A DNA stretch of 64,000 nucleotides from the NCBI GenBank assembly GCA_015698045.1, contig BLAL01000004.1, forward strand, positions 1,612,001-1,676,000, read 5' to 3'. This document shows positions 61,953 through 64,000 of this stretch, in pieces. The notes under the pieces were generated by a model that saw nothing but the letters and a program-made list of their open reading frames with translations, was not told the DNA's origin and ran no database searches. A program made the translations under genes and the position numbers. Source of the stretch: Rhizophagus clarus (lineage: Eukaryota > Glomeromycota > Glomeromycetes > Glomerales > Glomeraceae). Numbering within the stretch: the stretch's first letter is position 1; every line of letters begins with the position of its first letter.

Positions 61953-62560
61953 TATGTATTTTGACCATAAATTGACCATAAAATAATCATAAATTGACCA
62001 TAATTTGATCATAATTTGACCATAATTTGACCATAATTTGACCATAATTTGACCATAATTTGACCATTATTTGACCATTATTTGACCATAATTTGACCAT
62101 AATTTGACCATAATTTGACCATAATTTGACCATAATTTGACCATTATTTGACCATTATTTGACCATAATTTGACCATAATTTGACCATAATTTGACCATT
62201 ATTTGACCATAATTTGACCATAATTTAACCATAATTTGACCATAATTTAACCATAATTTGACCATAATTTAACCATAATTTAACCATAATTTAACCATAA
62301 TTTGACCATAAATTGACCATAAATTGACCATAATGACCATAAAATGACCATAATTTGATCATAATTTGACCATAATTTGACATAAATTGACCATAAATTG
62401 GCCATCAGTTGACCATCAATTGACCATCAAATCAACCATCAATCAACCATCAAATCGACCATCAATTGATCATTAATTGACCATCAATTGATCATCAAAT
62501 CAATCATCAATCAACCATCAATCGGCCATAAATTGGCTTCAATCAGCCATCAATCAGACA
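61953..62560. repeat. 11-bp satellite (TTTGACCATAA)
   Basis: Roughly 40 nearly perfect copies of the 11-mer TTTGACCATAA (variants TTTGACCATTA, TTTAACCATAA) from about 61953 to 62400. The repeat then drifts into ATTGACCATCA and ATCAACCATCA type units to about 62560. It starts 30 bases beyond the pogo-type element. Confidence 0.9.
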
Positions 62561-62720
62561 TTGATCCTACCCGATTGGTGATTTATTAACGTCAGATTTT
62601 AGCAGAAATCAACTATCAATCAGGCTGCCTGATTGGTATCAGATTAAATAAATCAGGCATCAATCAAACATCAATCAGATACCCGATTAATACCTGATTA
62701 GTGACTGATTTGACATGGTT
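62561..62720. repeat. Degenerate CAATCAG-rich repeat
   Basis: Dispersed CATCAATCAG and complementary CTGATTGGT/CTGATTAG words continue from the 11-bp satellite. Probably a decayed extension with local inverted pairs. Confidence 0.5.
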
Positions 62721-62932
62721 TGACTTGTGCTTCTCATTGGCCACTTTATTATTCTTATCAATTTTTCATCATTATCCTCATTAATTCTTTCATCATCATC
62801 GACCTCATTGATCACTTCGTTCATATCGGCTATTCCTTTCTCATCGATCCTTTCATCATTATCATCAAAACGTAAAATTTGTGATGACGAAGATGAATTT
62901 TGATCATCTAATGATAATAAATTATCCGCCAT
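62687..62932 (-). CDS. Uncharacterised acidic open frame
   Basis: Minus-strand frame of 81 codons beginning MADNLLSLDDQNSSSSSQIL with an ATG, then dominated by Asp/Glu/Asn. The last 15 codons run into the CAATCAG repeat. No domain is recognised. It could be the N-terminus of a transposon gene, as a zinc-finger-like relic lies just upstream on the same strand, or a chance frame. Confidence 0.25.
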   Translation of the reverse strand: MADNLLSLDDQNSSSSSQILRFDDNDERIDEKGIADMNEVINEVDDDERINEDNDEKLIRIIKWPMRSTSQTMSNQSLIRY

Positions 62933-63062
62933 AATAAAAATTTCATTTTTTTCAATATTAGTATCAAGATTATCTGAAGTTCGATGTAGATCTTAGTTTT
63001 GTATTGCTGATCTAGTACCTAATTTAATGTTCATGACTGTTAGAGGTACAAGTGGAGTCAAT

Positions 63063-63123
63063 TAAAATATTGTGTAAGATTCTCTTTTCGTGAAAAATTT
63101 CTTTCACAGTAATTACATTTATA
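63063..63123 (-). pseudogene. Zinc-finger-like relic
   Basis: Minus-strand frame reads YKCNYCERNFSRKENLTQYF, the first half of a C2H2-type finger (Cys-x2-Cys, conserved Phe and Leu). The frame then meets a TGA stop where the His pair should lie. Too short to assign further. Confidence 0.35.
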
Positions 63124-63574
63124 CATATTCTTTGTATTTCGTATTTGATTTTTCAAATTTGCTTATTTACTATTTGTCTCTCTGTTATTTAATAATCAGA
63201 ATTAATTGCAGTAATTACTTTCTTTACTTGTTTACCATGAATCTTTTATATTAAATGTGAATTTTAAAAAAATATTAGTTCAGTAAAGTAACAATTGAAA
63301 TTTTGATAAAAAAAGGTAAAAATAGCAATAATTTATTGACAGATTATGGATCTGATCAATTTATTGATTTTTGAACTGATACGGTAATTGATTAAACAAA
63401 TTTTGACTATTTCAGAGATAGAAAATAATTAAACTATCATGAAACTTGCTTAAACTTTTTTCTTTATTTTAACTTTATTTCTCCTTTGACCAAATAAATT
63501 TCTACTTCTGAAACGCGTTAAATGTAAAAATTCTTTTTGAATATTTTCTAAACAAGTAAACCTTTTTTAAGTTC

Positions 63575-64000
63575 TTTAACATGTAAACAAAATCATGGCT
63601 ATACAAAGAGTCAAGTAACATGTTTGAGAACACATTTAAGTAATACTTCAGAAATGAAATTATTAAATAAATTTCTGTCTATTATTGCAGTACCTACTCG
63701 AAAAACCCTAAAAGAATCTCAAAAAGCGTCTAATTCAACTGTTAGAAAAGCAAGCGAAGCAGATAAGATTGCTGTGAAGTTAGCTTCTGGTTCCAAAGGT
63801 AAAAATACTTGTAATGGGATAAAGCTTTATAATATTATGAAAGCAACAAACATTTATTATGTAAAAGTCACAAAGCGACTGAGAAAAAATCCTATTACAC
63901 TTGATCCTACTATTATTGATAGCAATAAAACAGAACAGTATAATACTGCAACGCATGATAAAATGGATCGTACTGTGAATGAAATTATCAATAATGCGGA
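63575..64000 (+). CDS. Partial open frame running off the right edge
   Basis: From about 63600 to the window end one frame stays open: LRTHLSNTSEMK, then VPTRKTLKESQKASNSTVRK, then a Lys/Thr/Asn-rich stretch with SGSKGKNTCNG and KRLRKNP. The first part could be the tail of a BED-type zinc finger, which would suggest a hAT-like transposon gene, but this is a guess. Alternatively an exon begins after the CAG at about 63690. The product is not recognised; the end is outside the window. Confidence 0.35.

Noticed and set aside
61953..62560. Regular repeat considered as a CRISPR array
   Set aside because: Units are directly tandem with no spacers, and the genome is eukaryotic.

Overview
The window looks like nuclear DNA of an early-diverging, AT-rich fungus, most probably an arbuscular mycorrhizal glomeromycete of the Rhizophagus type. 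This is an inference from gene content and base composition. Genes carry many short GT-AG introns, intergenic DNA is full of A/T homopolymers, and there is an HMG-box gene of MATA-HMG type, a decayed fungal PRM1 gene, FLYWCH/MULE, Ty3-like and pogo/Tigger transposon remains, and two large TRANK1-like UvrD-family helicase genes. There are no operons. I found no tRNA, rRNA or CRISPR array.

Layout. 0.6-2.6 kb: intact six-exon amino acid permease (APC/cationic amino acid transporter type). 2.9-9.8 kb: transposon graveyard with a MULE-type MITE with a 10-bp target duplication, a broken FLYWCH-MULE element, a Ty3/gypsy fragment, a TATC microsatellite and a 40-bp tandem repeat. 9.9-11.5 kb: secreted bicovalent FAD oxidase of the berberine-bridge/glucooligosaccharide-oxidase family, followed by two inverted-repeat elements; the second encloses a telomere-like TTAGGG tract. 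12.6-14.4 kb: multiply broken relic of the cell-fusion gene PRM1. 16.0 kb: small TA-flanked MITE. 17.0-17.5 kb: HMG-box gene with a C-terminal 11-residue acidic repeat.

20.4-28.0 kb and 36.3-43.7 kb: two directly repeated paralogues (2273 and 2182 codons when spliced) with the same 12-exon structure. Each has a novel N-terminal region, a domain that may have a RelE/ParE-like fold, a complete superfamily 1 UvrD-like helicase, TPR-like helices, a Cys/His cluster and IQ-like motifs. They are separated by about 6 kb of extremely AT-rich DNA and a hAT-like MITE. 46.6-48.3 kb: four-exon, seven-helix GPCR with an Asn-rich third intracellular loop.

48.3-64 kb is gene-poor. It holds a second AT-rich block that shares a diverged repeat with the first, a minisatellite with a unit of about 67 bp (57.1-58.6 kb), a nearly complete 2.58-kb pogo/Tigger-type transposon whose spliced transposase has one early nonsense codon, an 11-bp satellite (62 kb) and an unidentified reading frame running off the right edge.

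Gene models were assembled by hand from splice signals and frame. All four main spliced genes plus the two-exon FAD oxidase come out as exact multiples of three, which supports them. The strongest non-routine signals are the paired helicase genes with their extra upstream domain, three short poly(A) retro-insertions with 14-16 bp target duplications (one with an empty paralogous site in this window), the telomere-like core inside a foldback element, and the PRM1 relic near an HMG-box gene.
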